DNA of 64,000 nucleotides from SIG437 sp045576235 (lineage in GTDB: Bacteria > Bacillota > Clostridia > UBA1381 > UBA9506): contig JAZNGA010000030.1 in NCBI GenBank assembly GCA_045576235.1, forward strand, positions 56,742-120,741. Direction: 5' to 3'. How positions within the stretch are numbered: the first letter of the stretch is position 1; each line of letters opens with the position of its first letter. The position numbers and the translations under genes were made by a program. Shown here in pieces: positions 8,880 to 17,584 of the stretch. Below the pieces are notes generated by a model. It saw only the letters and a program-made list of their open reading frames with translations. It had not been told where the DNA came from and did not search any database.

Positions 8880-11800
8880 GTGTCTAAACCTAAAAAAACA
8901 CCTGAAGAATTAAAGAAGAAATATGACATAGGCGAAGCGAAAAAAAGAGTAGAAAGTGCAACAAAATCAACATCAAATCAAAACGGAAGTGGGAAGCAGA
9001 ACAATAGTTCTGCTTCCCCTAAAAAAACACCTGAAGAGCTAAAGAAGAAATACGATATAGGCGAAGCGAAAAAAAGAGTAGAAAACGCAACAAAATTTAA
9101 TACAACAAAACAGCCTACAAAGAAACTGACTGACTTCAACACCGAAACAAAGACTGCATATTCAAATGTCAAGAATAAAGTAAACACTAAAACCACTATA
9201 CCGAGTAACTTGACAGATGATGAACGTAAGTCTCGAATCAAGGAAATTAACGGTGAACTAAGAACACTTAATGACAAGTTAAGCGGTTATAGCAGAGCAA
9301 AACTTTACAGCTCGAACAAGTATTTGGAAGAAGCAGAGCAAAAGGACAGAGATAGAATTGCTGAGCTTTCGGAAGAGTTAAAATCACTTGAAAGAACGGG
9401 TACATTTTCTGCTTCTGAATTAAAGCAGTTTGAAATTGACGATGCAAAGAAAAAGGTGGCGACTGCTCGACAGAAAGTTGATTCATACGGGCAAAGACCG
9501 AGTACATCTGTTGCAGAAGAATGGAGAGCGGCGGCTTCAGAGCAGTTTAATGCAGAAAAAGAGTTAAAAGAGCTTAAAAGGCAAAAAACACTCTATGACG
9601 ATATAGCCAAGTTTGGCGATGTTGTTAACGAGGATGATTTTTTCGGACAATGGAGAGCGAACTATAGAGCAAAGGAACTATCTGAAGATAGTGCTAAGGC
9701 ATTTAGCACATATATGGATAATCCTACTGAAGAGAACAGGGAGATTGCATTAGCTTATGATGCCTTCATTAAAGAGTATATGAAAAATAACGAGAAGGCA
9801 CTTGACGATGAAGGGCAAGTTTTACCGTTGTTATCGGACAACTTCGCTTCCTATTTAGCACAGCAAAAAGGCTCTGCTGGCATAGCTGTACCGCTTGGAA
9901 TTGCAGGTGCGGCGGCTGGCTTATTGGGTGGCGGAGCTGGTGCGAAGGCAGGATGGACAGCAGGCTATTCTATAGGCTCTGGTATTAACTCATACAATGT
10001 TATTCGTGGCTCTTTGTTTAGTGAGCTTCTTTCGTATGGAATGGATGAGGAAAGTGCAAAGAAATTAGCAAATGATGATGCTATTATAGAAGCACTTATA
10101 GAAAGTGGCGAAACAGCAAAAGACTGGGCATTTATGTTGTATGGAGGCGGAACGGGTGCGGCAAAATCCGTTTTATCAAAAGCATTAACCAAAACGGCAA
10201 AATCTGCGGCGAAATCTGCGGCACATCCCATTTTGAATTTAGGATGGAACATTATTAAAGGTACGGGATTAAATGCAGGCACAGAATATTTTGAGGAAGG
10301 CTTGCAAGGAGCAGTAAGCCGAGCTACAAGAGAAAAAGCTTGGGCTATGATAGATAACGAAATAGGGCAATATGGCGAGGGTAATATTGATTTATACGAC
10401 AGACCTATTTATAAAAATGCTGACGGAACATTATCTACAGTTGATAGTGTAACATTTACAATAGACGGTAAATATGTGGTGCTTCCTACTATCGTAAGAG
10501 ACGAAAAAGGCAATGCCAAAAGGCTTGAAACAGACGAGGAAATCTTTGAACATTACAAAAACACAGGAGAGTATTTAGGAGAGTTTGACACACTCGAAGA
10601 AGCAAATATATACGCTAACAGACTTCATTTTGCACAGGCGTATAAGTATTCAGATAACACAAGCGTGGATGCGGATGACAATGCCTTAATAGGCGGTGCT
10701 AAGGTAATTGGAGATGCTATATTTGGTGGAAATACTGAAGCATTGAGCGAACTGCACGAGCAGGGCGTGGAAGGCTTTAAGACTGGAATTATTTCAGGTG
10801 GTATTCACGGAACAGTAAAGTTTGCTGTTTCTTCCTATGCTAATGCAAAAACAATAAAAGAACAAAACGAAATAGCTGACTTTGTTAAAGGAGACGAGGA
10901 AAGTCTAAACGCTCTTATAGAAGAAGGCAAATCAAGTGGAGAGGGTACTGTTTCTGCCAAAATTGCAGAAGAGGTTGAACAGGCGAAAGAAAAAGGCGAG
11001 GTTACAAGGGAACAAGTAAAGAAGCTCATAGCATCTAACGAAGTATATATCAATGAAGAAGAAAAACGTGCCACGCCTACCACACTCGAACAGGCGGCAA
11101 TGGATGTAGTCAATGAAAGAAATCGTACAAGCACACCAATTTCATTAGATGAAGTCAAAAAGGTTACAGGCTTTGGAGATAACGGAGCAAAGTTAGCAAC
11201 CGAGCTTGCGAGTCAAGATGGAATGACCTTTGAAAAAGCAAGCAACGAAATGAAGGTTGCGTACTTGTCAGGTTATCAAGGCGAGGATATAACCTTTACA
11301 AACGATTTGCAGAACAGAGCAAAACTTGCAGGCATTGATGACAGAATTGCAGATAACAATATTGCACTAGAACGTGCTAAAAACGCGACTGTAAATAAAG
11401 AAAGCGGATTCGATAAAACTAACCTACCGAGTGATGTCACAAAAAGGCAAGCTGAGATAGTTGACCTAATGTCAAAAGGTTTAGGCTATAAAACATATGT
11501 TAAAAAGGGATTGAAGGGAAACGCTGAAATCCATCACGATACAGGTGAGGTAGCTATTGACTTTGATTTTCAAAGAGAAATCGGCTCAGGTAATAACAAA
11601 CAGAAAGTGTCTATTGTATTCCATGCAGCACACGAAATGGCTCTGCACGGAGTGGTAGAACGAGCTCCTGAAGAGGGAAGAGCGTTTGTGTATGCAATGT
11701 ATAAGCATCTTGCTGGTGATGAGTCGTTACTTGGCTCAACTCTTGCAGATAAAAAACGTAGTGCTTATGCTAAACAGGATGTAAACATCTCTCTTGCTGA

Positions 11801-14800
11801 AGCTATGGAAGAAATTTCTGCAAACAATATTCTATATCTTTACGGAAACAATGAAGTCAAATTCCAAAAGGCAATGGAGAGCATCGTAAACGGAAATGAT
11901 GTAAAAGCAAAGCAAGGTTTGCAGAAGTATATTGATTATCTAACAGATTTTATAAAAAAAATCGGAGAATTTCTTAAAGGCAAAACAAAAGAAGAAAGAG
12001 CAGAAATTCAGGCGGAACTTGATGAAGTTACAAAACTTCGTGACATGTTTGAGACGGCTTTTGCAAAGGCTGTGGAGAATAGAAAGGAAATACAGGCACA
12101 GAATATTAATACAAATTTTACTAAAAATCTTGAAAATAAGATGAATGAGGATTATAATAGGGATGTAAGTCATTCGTTGAAAGAGGCTAACAAAGACAAC
12201 AGCGCATTTAATAATGTACCTGATAAGTCTGAATATATCGGTTATGTGCCAGTACAAAAAGTTAAAATGAAAACCTTCCCTCCGTACAACCAGAGTAAAA
12301 GCGATGCAAACGAATGGTCTACAAGGTGGGCTCATCGTGAAGACGTTGAGACAGGGGCACAAACATTGGTCTTTTATCACAATAGATGCTATGTTATAGG
12401 AAAATATGATGGTGCAGATTTGAAGTATCAAATAGATGGCAGAATAAGTTATAGTGCCTACGAATCAATTAGAAAGGAACTTGAAGAAGATGCAAGGAAT
12501 AGAGAAGAGCAATCCCAAAAGAAAATGGTTGATTTCCTTCGTGAACGCAATGAGCGAAGAGATTCAGATGAGGGAAGAGGACAAAGTTTTGATAATTCTG
12601 CAGTTGAATACGGAAGAGAAGATAGAGACATTTTGCAATTGGGCAGAAAGCAAAATGGAGAACGGGAACTTCAAGGCGACATCGGTAGAAGTGATGAATA
12701 TGACAGCAAGGATAGGAAGGCTAAAGGTTTAAATGAAAGTGTAAGCTTTTCTCTTAAAGATGAATATTGGCGTACCGATTTGAATAAAACGCAGTATGCA
12801 CAGGTAGAGAAATGGATTCGTCAAGCGGGTAATCCTGAATCTACAAGAATTACCGATACTGCTAACTGGTATAAAGGCAGAATTGACGGAAAAGATTTGT
12901 TTGTTATATATAGTGATAAACCTACTATTTTGTACGAGGTAAGCGGCGAAAACGCATTATTTGAATTAGATATTTTAATGGATTTGTTGGAGGATGAAGA
13001 AAATGGCAAGAGTATTAACGGAGAATCAAGTTTTACTCAAAGGGTATCTAAAGGAAGTTGGATGCAAGATGTCAACAGTAGTCAGAATAATATTCGACGC
13101 ATGGGAAGCGGAGGAAACAATCAAAATGCTGGAGTTTTGCAGAGACAATCCAAACGCAACGGAAGCCCAGCTTTTAGAAATGTCATCGAAAATCTATTCA
13201 GAGAACAAGAACAATCAACTACAGGAAACGGAAAAGAACAACATTCCTTAAAAGGGACTGTGGTTGAAGGTGAGCTTGCAAGTCTTGTTAAAAAGTATGG
13301 CGCCATTCCGAAAGGCGAAAATCCTGCAAGAGAGATACAAGTGCCGAGAAAAACAGCTAAAGATAAAAATGTATCACAGACTGTTCGCACAATTCTTGAG
13401 GCAAAGGCAACACCTGATGATGTGTTGCCGACTATTGAGGAGCTTGTTACAAAAGGCGAGTTTTCTTATGACGTTTATACGGACAAAGAGGCTATCTCTA
13501 ATGCGGAAGAAAACATCACCCAAAAAGGTTGGGGAACTGCGAAGGCGGATTGGTATAAATCTGTAGGAAGCGGAGAAGTATCTAAAAAAAATACGGCTGA
13601 AGGATGGGTAATATACAATAATGCAGTAAATAGCGGAGATGTGGAAACGGCATTGGAGGTTCTTAACTTTATGGTTAAGCACCAACGCAGTGCTGCACAA
13701 GCATTACAGGCTACAAGAATTTTGAAAAAGCTCTCTCCTGAAACACAATTATACGGAGTGCAGAAAGGCGTTCTAGCACTACAGAATGAATTGACTGACA
13801 AATACGGAGATAAAGCGCCTGACCTAAAAATCAATGAAGAACTTGCGGAACAATTCTTAAACGCCAAAACGCCAGAGGAACGAGCAGAGATTGAAAAAGA
13901 AATCTATAAAGACATTGGCAGACAAATGCCTTCTCGTTTTATTGACAAGTGGAATGCGTGGAGATATCTTGCGATGCTTGGTAATGCCCGCACTCATATC
14001 AGAAATATTGTGGGTAATGCAGGATTTGCTCCTGTTGTTCTTACAAAGAATCTGACTGCTACAGCTATCGAGTCTGTTGTTTCTCGTGTGTCCGGTAAAA
14101 AGACTTTAAGAGGTAAATCTATCATCACAGGAAATAAGGCTGACAGAACACTATTAAAAGCGGCTTGGGACGATTATAGCATTGTTGCTGATTTAATTTC
14201 AAACGGTGGAAAATATAATGACTCCGCAATGGCAAATCGACAGATTGAAGAGGGGAGACAGATATTTAAGTCTAAACCTTTAGAGTGGGCAAGAAAGAAA
14301 AACAGTCAACTCCTTGAAACTGAGGATATGTGGTTTGCTAAACCTCACTACGCTTTTGCTTTAGCTCAGTATTGCAAAGCAAATAACATTACAGCCGAGC
14401 AGATAAAGAAAGGGAAGGCAATAGGACCTGCAAGAGATTATGCAATTAAAGAAGCCCAAAAGGCAACATACAGAGATACAAATGCTTTCTCGCAAATGGT
14501 AAGTGAATGGGGAAGAAGCAATAACAATGAGAAAAATGTTGTAAAAAAAGCTTTTAATACTACCATCGAGGGTATTTTGCCATTCAGAAAAACGCCGGCG
14601 AACATATTGGTAAGAGGCGTAGAGTATAGTCCTTTAGGACTTCTCAAAGGTTTGAGCTACGACCTTGTACAAGTGAGTAAGGGTAAAATGTCAGCAAGTG
14701 AAGTTATTGACAATATTTCTGCTGGACTAACCGGGACAGGACTTTTGGCTCTTGGTGTATTCCTTGCGGCGCAAGGACTTATCAGAGGACACGGAGAAGA

Positions 14801-16100
14801 CGAGGAAGAGAAAGAATTTAAAGAATTGATGGGGCATCAGTCGTATGCTCTTGAACTACCGAGTGGACAATCAATTACATTAGACTGGCTTGCGCCTGAA
14901 GCACTTCCTTTCTTTGTAGGAGTTAACCTATGGGAAACAACCAAAGGAACAGACGAAAAAGTGAATTTCTCATCTATACTTCAAGCCATAAGCGGAATAA
15001 CTGAGCCAATGCTTGAAATGTCTTGTCTGCAGAGTTTAAATGATTTGTTTGAGAGTGTTGGCTATGCATCATCAAACGATACATCAGGCTTAGTAACAGT
15101 TTTGTCCAGCGCAGCAACAAGCTATCTCACACAAGGTATTCCTACTCTTTCGGGGCAGGCAGAACGTACAGACGAGGAAAACAGAATGACAACCTTCACG
15201 GAAAAGAATAGTTTTTTCACAGGAGATATGCAATATACTCTTGGTAAAATGAGTGCAAAAATTCCGATTTGGGATTATAACCAGATTCCGTACATTGATG
15301 CATGGGGAAGAAAAGAAGCATCAGGAACGGCACTAAAAAGAGGACTTAACAATTTCTTTAATCCTGCTTATACATCTACCATTGAAACTAGCAAGATGGA
15401 AGAGGAACTCTTGCGACTCTATGAAGCAACAGGAGAAGGCGGAGTATTCCCAACAAGAGCTGATAAGTATTTTACGGTTAATGGAGATCGTAAGGACCTC
15501 ACAGCAGATGAATATGTTAGATATGCAACTTTAAAGGGTGAAAAATCTTATAAGCTTGTCGCTGACTTAGTGAAGAGCAAAGCATATAAAAAGCTTAGTG
15601 ATACAGAGAAAGTAAAAGCCATTAAGGAAACATACGACTATGCCAACCAAAAAGCTAAACAAGCAATCAGCAATTACAAGCCTGAGACTTGGGTAAGCAA
15701 AGCTGATGGGTTTGGTTCAAACGTTGGAAATTATATCTCATTCAAGACTGAAGTTAATGGCACTAAAGAAGATAACGGCGGTAAGATTTCTAAGCAAAAG
15801 GTTGTAGATATAATTTTAGATATGGCTCAAAATGATTCTGAAACTTGGAAAATGTATTTATCGATGTATGATAGTGAGAGCGATAAGTACGCATATAACA
15901 AAGGTATTCAAGGACAAGATTATATGGACTTTCTCGTTTCACTTGATAAGTATGATAAACCTACAAAATCAGGTAAGTACGGAACATACACGCAGGAAGA
16001 AGTGAAGAAAGCTATCGACAATATGCAAGGCTTATCGAGAAAAGAAAAATCAGCCTTGTATCAGAGCGTTAATACAGGGTGGAAAAACAATCCGTATTGA
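8880..16100 (+). CDS. Giant phage polyvalent protein (2406 aa) with degenerate peptidase-like and LPD-type domains
   Basis: I start at GTG 8880, preceded by AAAGGGGGAA; an upstream TTG lacks a site. In order: a duplicated 26-residue unit (PKKTPEELKKKYDIGEAKKR, ~4-29 and 47-72); a coiled region; a Gly/Ala-rich hydrophobic stretch (~333-360); a phage module 'LYDRPIYKNADGTLSTV' (~503-582); a metallopeptidase-like site 'HEMALHG' (~916), HExxxH rather than HExxH; a first effector-like module (~1118-1198); 'SFSLKDEYWRTDL' and a second module (~1288-1370); and a long LPD38-like helical domain (~1670-2010) with a hydrophobic helix near 1960 and Lys-rich C-terminus. This is the polyvalent protein architecture of proteins delivered with phage DNA. 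Two small ORFs overlap it in another frame. A strong terminator follows. Confidence 0.75.
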   Translation: MSKPKKTPEELKKKYDIGEAKKRVESATKSTSNQNGSGKQNNSSASPKKTPEELKKKYDIGEAKKRVENATKFNTTKQPTKKLTDFNTETKTAYSNVKNKVNTKTTIPSNLTDDERKSRIKEINGELRTLNDKLSGYSRAKLYSSNKYLEEAEQKDRDRIAELSEELKSLERTGTFSASELKQFEIDDAKKKVATARQKVDSYGQRPSTSVAEEWRAAASEQFNAEKELKELKRQKTLYDDIAKFGDVVNEDDFFGQWRANYRAKELSEDSAKAFSTYMDNPTEENREIALAYDAFIKEYMKNNEKALDDEGQVLPLLSDNFASYLAQQKGSAGIAVPLGIAGAAAGLLGGGAGAKAGWTAGYSIGSGINSYNVIRGSLFSELLSYGMDEESAKKLANDDAIIEALIESGETAKDWAFMLYGGGTGAAKSVLSKALTKTAKSAAKSAAHPILNLGWNIIKGTGLNAGTEYFEEGLQGAVSRATREKAWAMIDNEIGQYGEGNIDLYDRPIYKNADGTLSTVDSVTFTIDGKYVVLPTIVRDEKGNAKRLETDEEIFEHYKNTGEYLGEFDTLEEANIYANRLHFAQAYKYSDNTSVDADDNALIGGAKVIGDAIFGGNTEALSELHEQGVEGFKTGIISGGIHGTVKFAVSSYANAKTIKEQNEIADFVKGDEESLNALIEEGKSSGEGTVSAKIAEEVEQAKEKGEVTREQVKKLIASNEVYINEEEKRATPTTLEQAAMDVVNERNRTSTPISLDEVKKVTGFGDNGAKLATELASQDGMTFEKASNEMKVAYLSGYQGEDITFTNDLQNRAKLAGIDDRIADNNIALERAKNATVNKESGFDKTNLPSDVTKRQAEIVDLMSKGLGYKTYVKKGLKGNAEIHHDTGEVAIDFDFQREIGSGNNKQKVSIVFHAAHEMALHGVVERAPEEGRAFVYAMYKHLAGDESLLGSTLADKKRSAYAKQDVNISLAEAMEEISANNILYLYGNNEVKFQKAMESIVNGNDVKAKQGLQKYIDYLTDFIKKIGEFLKGKTKEERAEIQAELDEVTKLRDMFETAFAKAVENRKEIQAQNINTNFTKNLENKMNEDYNRDVSHSLKEANKDNSAFNNVPDKSEYIGYVPVQKVKMKTFPPYNQSKSDANEWSTRWAHREDVETGAQTLVFYHNRCYVIGKYDGADLKYQIDGRISYSAYESIRKELEEDARNREEQSQKKMVDFLRERNERRDSDEGRGQSFDNSAVEYGREDRDILQLGRKQNGERELQGDIGRSDEYDSKDRKAKGLNESVSFSLKDEYWRTDLNKTQYAQVEKWIRQAGNPESTRITDTANWYKGRIDGKDLFVIYSDKPTILYEVSGENALFELDILMDLLEDEENGKSINGESSFTQRVSKGSWMQDVNSSQNNIRRMGSGGNNQNAGVLQRQSKRNGSPAFRNVIENLFREQEQSTTGNGKEQHSLKGTVVEGELASLVKKYGAIPKGENPAREIQVPRKTAKDKNVSQTVRTILEAKATPDDVLPTIEELVTKGEFSYDVYTDKEAISNAEENITQKGWGTAKADWYKSVGSGEVSKKNTAEGWVIYNNAVNSGDVETALEVLNFMVKHQRSAAQALQATRILKKLSPETQLYGVQKGVLALQNELTDKYGDKAPDLKINEELAEQFLNAKTPEERAEIEKEIYKDIGRQMPSRFIDKWNAWRYLAMLGNARTHIRNIVGNAGFAPVVLTKNLTATAIESVVSRVSGKKTLRGKSIITGNKADRTLLKAAWDDYSIVADLISNGGKYNDSAMANRQIEEGRQIFKSKPLEWARKKNSQLLETEDMWFAKPHYAFALAQYCKANNITAEQIKKGKAIGPARDYAIKEAQKATYRDTNAFSQMVSEWGRSNNNEKNVVKKAFNTTIEGILPFRKTPANILVRGVEYSPLGLLKGLSYDLVQVSKGKMSASEVIDNISAGLTGTGLLALGVFLAAQGLIRGHGEDEEEKEFKELMGHQSYALELPSGQSITLDWLAPEALPFFVGVNLWETTKGTDEKVNFSSILQAISGITEPMLEMSCLQSLNDLFESVGYASSNDTSGLVTVLSSAATSYLTQGIPTLSGQAERTDEENRMTTFTEKNSFFTGDMQYTLGKMSAKIPIWDYNQIPYIDAWGRKEASGTALKRGLNNFFNPAYTSTIETSKMEEELLRLYEATGEGGVFPTRADKYFTVNGDRKDLTADEYVRYATLKGEKSYKLVADLVKSKAYKKLSDTEKVKAIKETYDYANQKAKQAISNYKPETWVSKADGFGSNVGNYISFKTEVNGTKEDNGGKISKQKVVDIILDMAQNDSETWKMYLSMYDSESDKYAYNKGIQGQDYMDFLVSLDKYDKPTKSGKYGTYTQEEVKKAIDNMQGLSRKEKSALYQSVNTGWKNNPY
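8889..9095 (+). repeat. Direct repeat of 78 bp at the start of the giant gene
   Basis: Bases 8889-8966 and 9018-9095 are nearly identical and encode two copies of a 26-residue charged unit starting PKKTPEELKKKYDIGEAKKR. The few differences are mostly silent (for example GAATTA against GAGCTA), so the peptide is under selection or the duplication is recent. The copies are 129 bases apart and a perfect stem-loop (8991-9018) lies just before the second. Confidence 0.85.
8991..9018 (+). other. Perfect 12-bp stem-loop inside the giant gene
   Basis: GGGAAGCAGAAC, loop AATA, GTTCTGCTTCCC. The stem sits between the two copies of the 78-bp repeat and codes for Ser/Gly/Asn-rich residues. No T-run follows on either strand, so it is not an ordinary terminator. 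It could slow ribosomes or be a scar of the duplication. Confidence 0.7.
12490..12732 (+). CDS. Overprinted small ORF A inside the giant gene (80 aa)
   Basis: An 80-residue frame, +1 relative to the giant gene, from ATG 12490 (AAAGGA 11 bases upstream). The giant protein is low-complexity and charged here ('ERNERRDSDEGRGQSFDN'), while this frame reads like a folded helical protein: 'EEDKVLIILQLNTEEKIETF' followed by 'ATSVEVMNMTARIGR'. It aligns with the second overprinted ORF (13003-13251) over ~45 residues: VLIIL/VVRII, EEKIETF/EETIKML, ATSVEVMNM/ATEAQLLEM. The similar length, the same alternative frame and the shared pattern argue that both are real. Function unknown; the location after an effector-like module could fit an immunity or modulator role, which is speculation. 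Confidence 0.5.
   Translation: MQGIEKSNPKRKWLISFVNAMSEEIQMREEDKVLIILQLNTEEKIETFCNWAESKMENGNFKATSVEVMNMTARIGRLKV
13003..13251 (+). CDS. Overprinted small ORF B inside the giant gene (82 aa)
   Basis: 82 residues in the same alternative frame as ORF A. Start ATG 13003 has a near-perfect site: TTGGAGG at 12987-12993 with 9 bases spacing. The protein contains 'KMSTVVRIIFDAWEAEETIK' followed by 'RDNPNATEAQLLEMSSKIYS', the type of helical small protein found free-standing in Firmicute mobile elements ('NPNATE..LL..A..I'). In the main frame the same bases encode a Ser/Asn/Gly/Gln-rich linker. The start lies in the last helix of the preceding module ('ILMDLLEDEENGKS'), as in coupled gene pairs. I think it is likely translated; its role is unknown. 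Confidence 0.6.
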   Translation: MARVLTENQVLLKGYLKEVGCKMSTVVRIIFDAWEAEETIKMLEFCRDNPNATEAQLLEMSSKIYSENKNNQLQETEKNNIP

Positions 16101-16108
16101 TAATCTGA

Positions 16109-16146
16109 CAAAGAAAGACTCCCTTTAATCGGGGAGTCTTTCTTTG
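16109..16146 (+). terminator. Terminator of the prophage late operon
   Basis: CAAAGAAAGACTCCC pairs perfectly over 15 bases with GGGAGTCTTTCTTTG, loop TTTAATCG, the 3' arm itself being T-rich. It lies 9 bases after the stop of the giant gene and probably ends all late transcription. Confidence 0.9.
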
Positions 16147-16213
16147 TTGTTCAACCTTAAAAGCTCAGGTGTGTTCTATTTCGGGAGCTGATGCCAAAAG
16201 CAATAGTGTTCTT

Positions 16214-16501
16214 TTAAGTGATGTTTGGCACTAATAGTATTTTTATGAAGCTTATAGCTAACCCTATAACATACGCCCAGATGTAATCAAAAAGGAAATA
16301 ACAAACTAAGAGAGAAACAGATATTACGATAACACTCCATAAAATTATTGCAAAGAGGTGGCTTCTTACACGTATAGAGCCTATTATTTGGGAAAAGGCA
16401 ATAACACCAAAAAACCATGCAGCATAGCCAATTAACACGAAAATTAATATATTAATAAAAAAACCTCCCTTCGTATAGTTATTTTGAATCATAACATACA
16501 C
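16214..16501 (-). CDS. Small membrane protein in the lysogeny region
   Basis: Up to 95 residues, with three membrane helices (~15-38, ~50-70, ~72-92). The start is uncertain: the longest frame begins at 16501, but a strong GGGAGG lies inside it (rev strand, near 16463), so a shorter protein beginning near 'NILIFVLIGYAAWFFG' with a non-ATG start is possible. It is transcribed away from the XRE gene at 16640 and shares its operator region. It may be a lysogeny-expressed membrane protein such as a superinfection exclusion protein; no family motif seen. Confidence 0.55.
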   Translation of the reverse strand: MYVMIQNNYTKGGFFINILIFVLIGYAAWFFGVIAFSQIIGSIRVRSHLFAIILWSVIVISVSLLVCYFLFDYIWAYVIGLAISFIKILLVPNIT

Positions 16502-16547
16502 TTTTGAAAAAAGTCTGTCAGAATATATATAATTCTTTTATTTTCTT

Positions 16548-16621
16548 ATCTTTAACACAATTATATACTTTAAATATGTTAAAGTCAAGAATAATACTTA
16601 TCTTTAACACAAAATTATAAT
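16548..16621. promoter_or_regulatory. Prophage operator region with three CTTTAACA boxes and a -10 element
   Basis: ATCTTTAACACAA at 16548-16560 recurs as ATCTTTAACACAA at 16600-16612, and the inverted box TGTTAAAG lies between them at 16577-16584. TATAAT at 16616-16621 is a -10 for the gene at 16640. The boxes stand between a leftward membrane protein gene and a rightward XRE gene, so they are probably operators for one of the two XRE proteins. Confidence 0.6.
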
Positions 16622-16639
16622 TGAAAAGAGTTGAAGAGA

Positions 16640-16876
16640 ATGAAGATTTATGATTATAATGGTAAAAAGAATATTTGCGGTGACAGAATTCGTGAGGCTC
16701 GTTTTAAGCAGAGATTAACCCAAAGTGACTTAGCAGCACAAATGCAGGTGGAAGGTGTTAATATTGAACGCGACAGTATTTCCAGGATTGAGATTGGTAC
16801 ACGTTTTGTATGTGACTATGAGATTAGAGCATTTGCAAAAGTTTTGAAAGTTGACATAGTGTGGCTACTTTCATGA
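16640..16876 (+). CDS. XRE-family DNA-binding regulator (Cro-like)
   Basis: 78 residues from ATG 16640 (GAAGAGA upstream). Residues ~15-75 form an HTH_3 domain: 'IREARFKQRLTQSDLAAQMQ' with the second helix and 'DSISRIEIGTRFVCDYEI', closing 'FAKVLKVDIVWLL'. It is a lone DNA-binding domain without oligomerisation part, as in Cro or excisionase-region regulators. Three CTTTAACA boxes lie just upstream and may be its own operators. It converges on the longer XRE gene at 16919. Confidence 0.8.
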   Translation: MKIYDYNGKKNICGDRIREARFKQRLTQSDLAAQMQVEGVNIERDSISRIEIGTRFVCDYEIRAFAKVLKVDIVWLLS

Positions 16877-16918
16877 GGAAAGAGAAGGACAACAGATAAT
16901 TCGGTTGCCCTTCGATGT

Positions 16919-17341
16919 TTACTGTGCCTTCTTTTGTTGTTGTTGCATAATTCTTGTTCGGTTACGCGCTCTGAGATATTCATAGAAATCTATTATTTCA
17001 AGTTTTTCAATAGTGGAGAGGTCTGATATGTCCAAATATCCTTCAGGTGTAAGGCATTTGGACATTTTGATTTTACGATTAAGGTATTCGGAGAGTGTTC
17101 TGTCTGTGTTCTCAAATCCCATAACATAATTGACATCGATTTCAAATTCAAGAGCAATCATTTTTATAAGCTCAGGGTTTGGCGTTCTTTTTCCTGTTTC
17201 GTAATTGCTCCAGGCACTTCTTGTAACATGGAAAAGATCAGCCATTTGTTGCTGAGTATAATCTTTGGATTGTCTTAACTCTTTTAATCTGGTTGTTAGA
17301 GCTATAATTTCCCTTTCCGTAAGTCTGTTTTTGAATAACAT
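16919..17341 (-). CDS. Phage repressor, XRE family (CI-like)
   Basis: 140 residues. I start at ATG 17341, preceded by AGGAG on the minus strand with 8 bases spacing; the upstream TTG at 17365 has no site. The N-terminus (~8-70) is an HTH_3 domain: 'LKELRQSKDYTQQQMADLFH', 'TRSAWSNYETGKRTPNPELI'. The C-terminal part is helical ('STIEKLEIIDFYEYLRARNR') and Gln-rich, with no LexA-type peptidase, so induction would not be by self-cleavage. It is probably the maintenance repressor of the prophage. It lies 240 bases from attR. Confidence 0.78.
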   Translation of the reverse strand: MLFKNRLTEREIIALTTRLKELRQSKDYTQQQMADLFHVTRSAWSNYETGKRTPNPELIKMIALEFEIDVNYVMGFENTDRTLSEYLNRKIKMSKCLTPEGYLDISDLSTIEKLEIIDFYEYLRARNRTRIMQQQQKKAQ

Positions 17342-17470
17342 TGTGTCATCTCCTGTAGTTGTCAAATCCTGTCATAATTTGAATTTAACAGTTGATGTTT
17401 AGTGATTTCTACAAAAGAGACAGAACGAAGCATTTGCTTCATTAAACGTGACATGGTAAAATGTATAGTT

Positions 17471-17493
17471 TGTTAGTAACCGTGTTAGTAACC
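17471..17493 (+). repeat. Two direct copies of TGTTAGTAACC next to attR
   Basis: TGTTAGTAACC at 17471-17481 and again at 17483-17493, about 90 bases left of the attachment core. Short direct repeats on the phage side of an attachment site are typical arm-type integrase sites. The stretch 17342-17584 holds no gene that I can support. Confidence 0.45.
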
Positions 17494-17584
17494 TTACAAA
17501 TTCTGCAAAAACGCAGGAAATGACAAAGCAATAAAATATGCTTTTAAAGTGCTTTGGGTTGTTTTGAGTAAATGCAAAACTTAT

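Noticed and set aside
11940..12431. 163-codon minus-strand frame inside the giant gene
   Set aside because: Phe/Cys/Ile-rich antisense shadow of the Lys/Glu-rich main frame; no site.
13264..13566. 100-codon frame in the giant gene after overprinted ORF B
   Set aside because: Composition is that of a frame shadow (Arg/Leu/Gln runs), and it overlaps a well-structured part of the main protein, unlike ORFs A and B.
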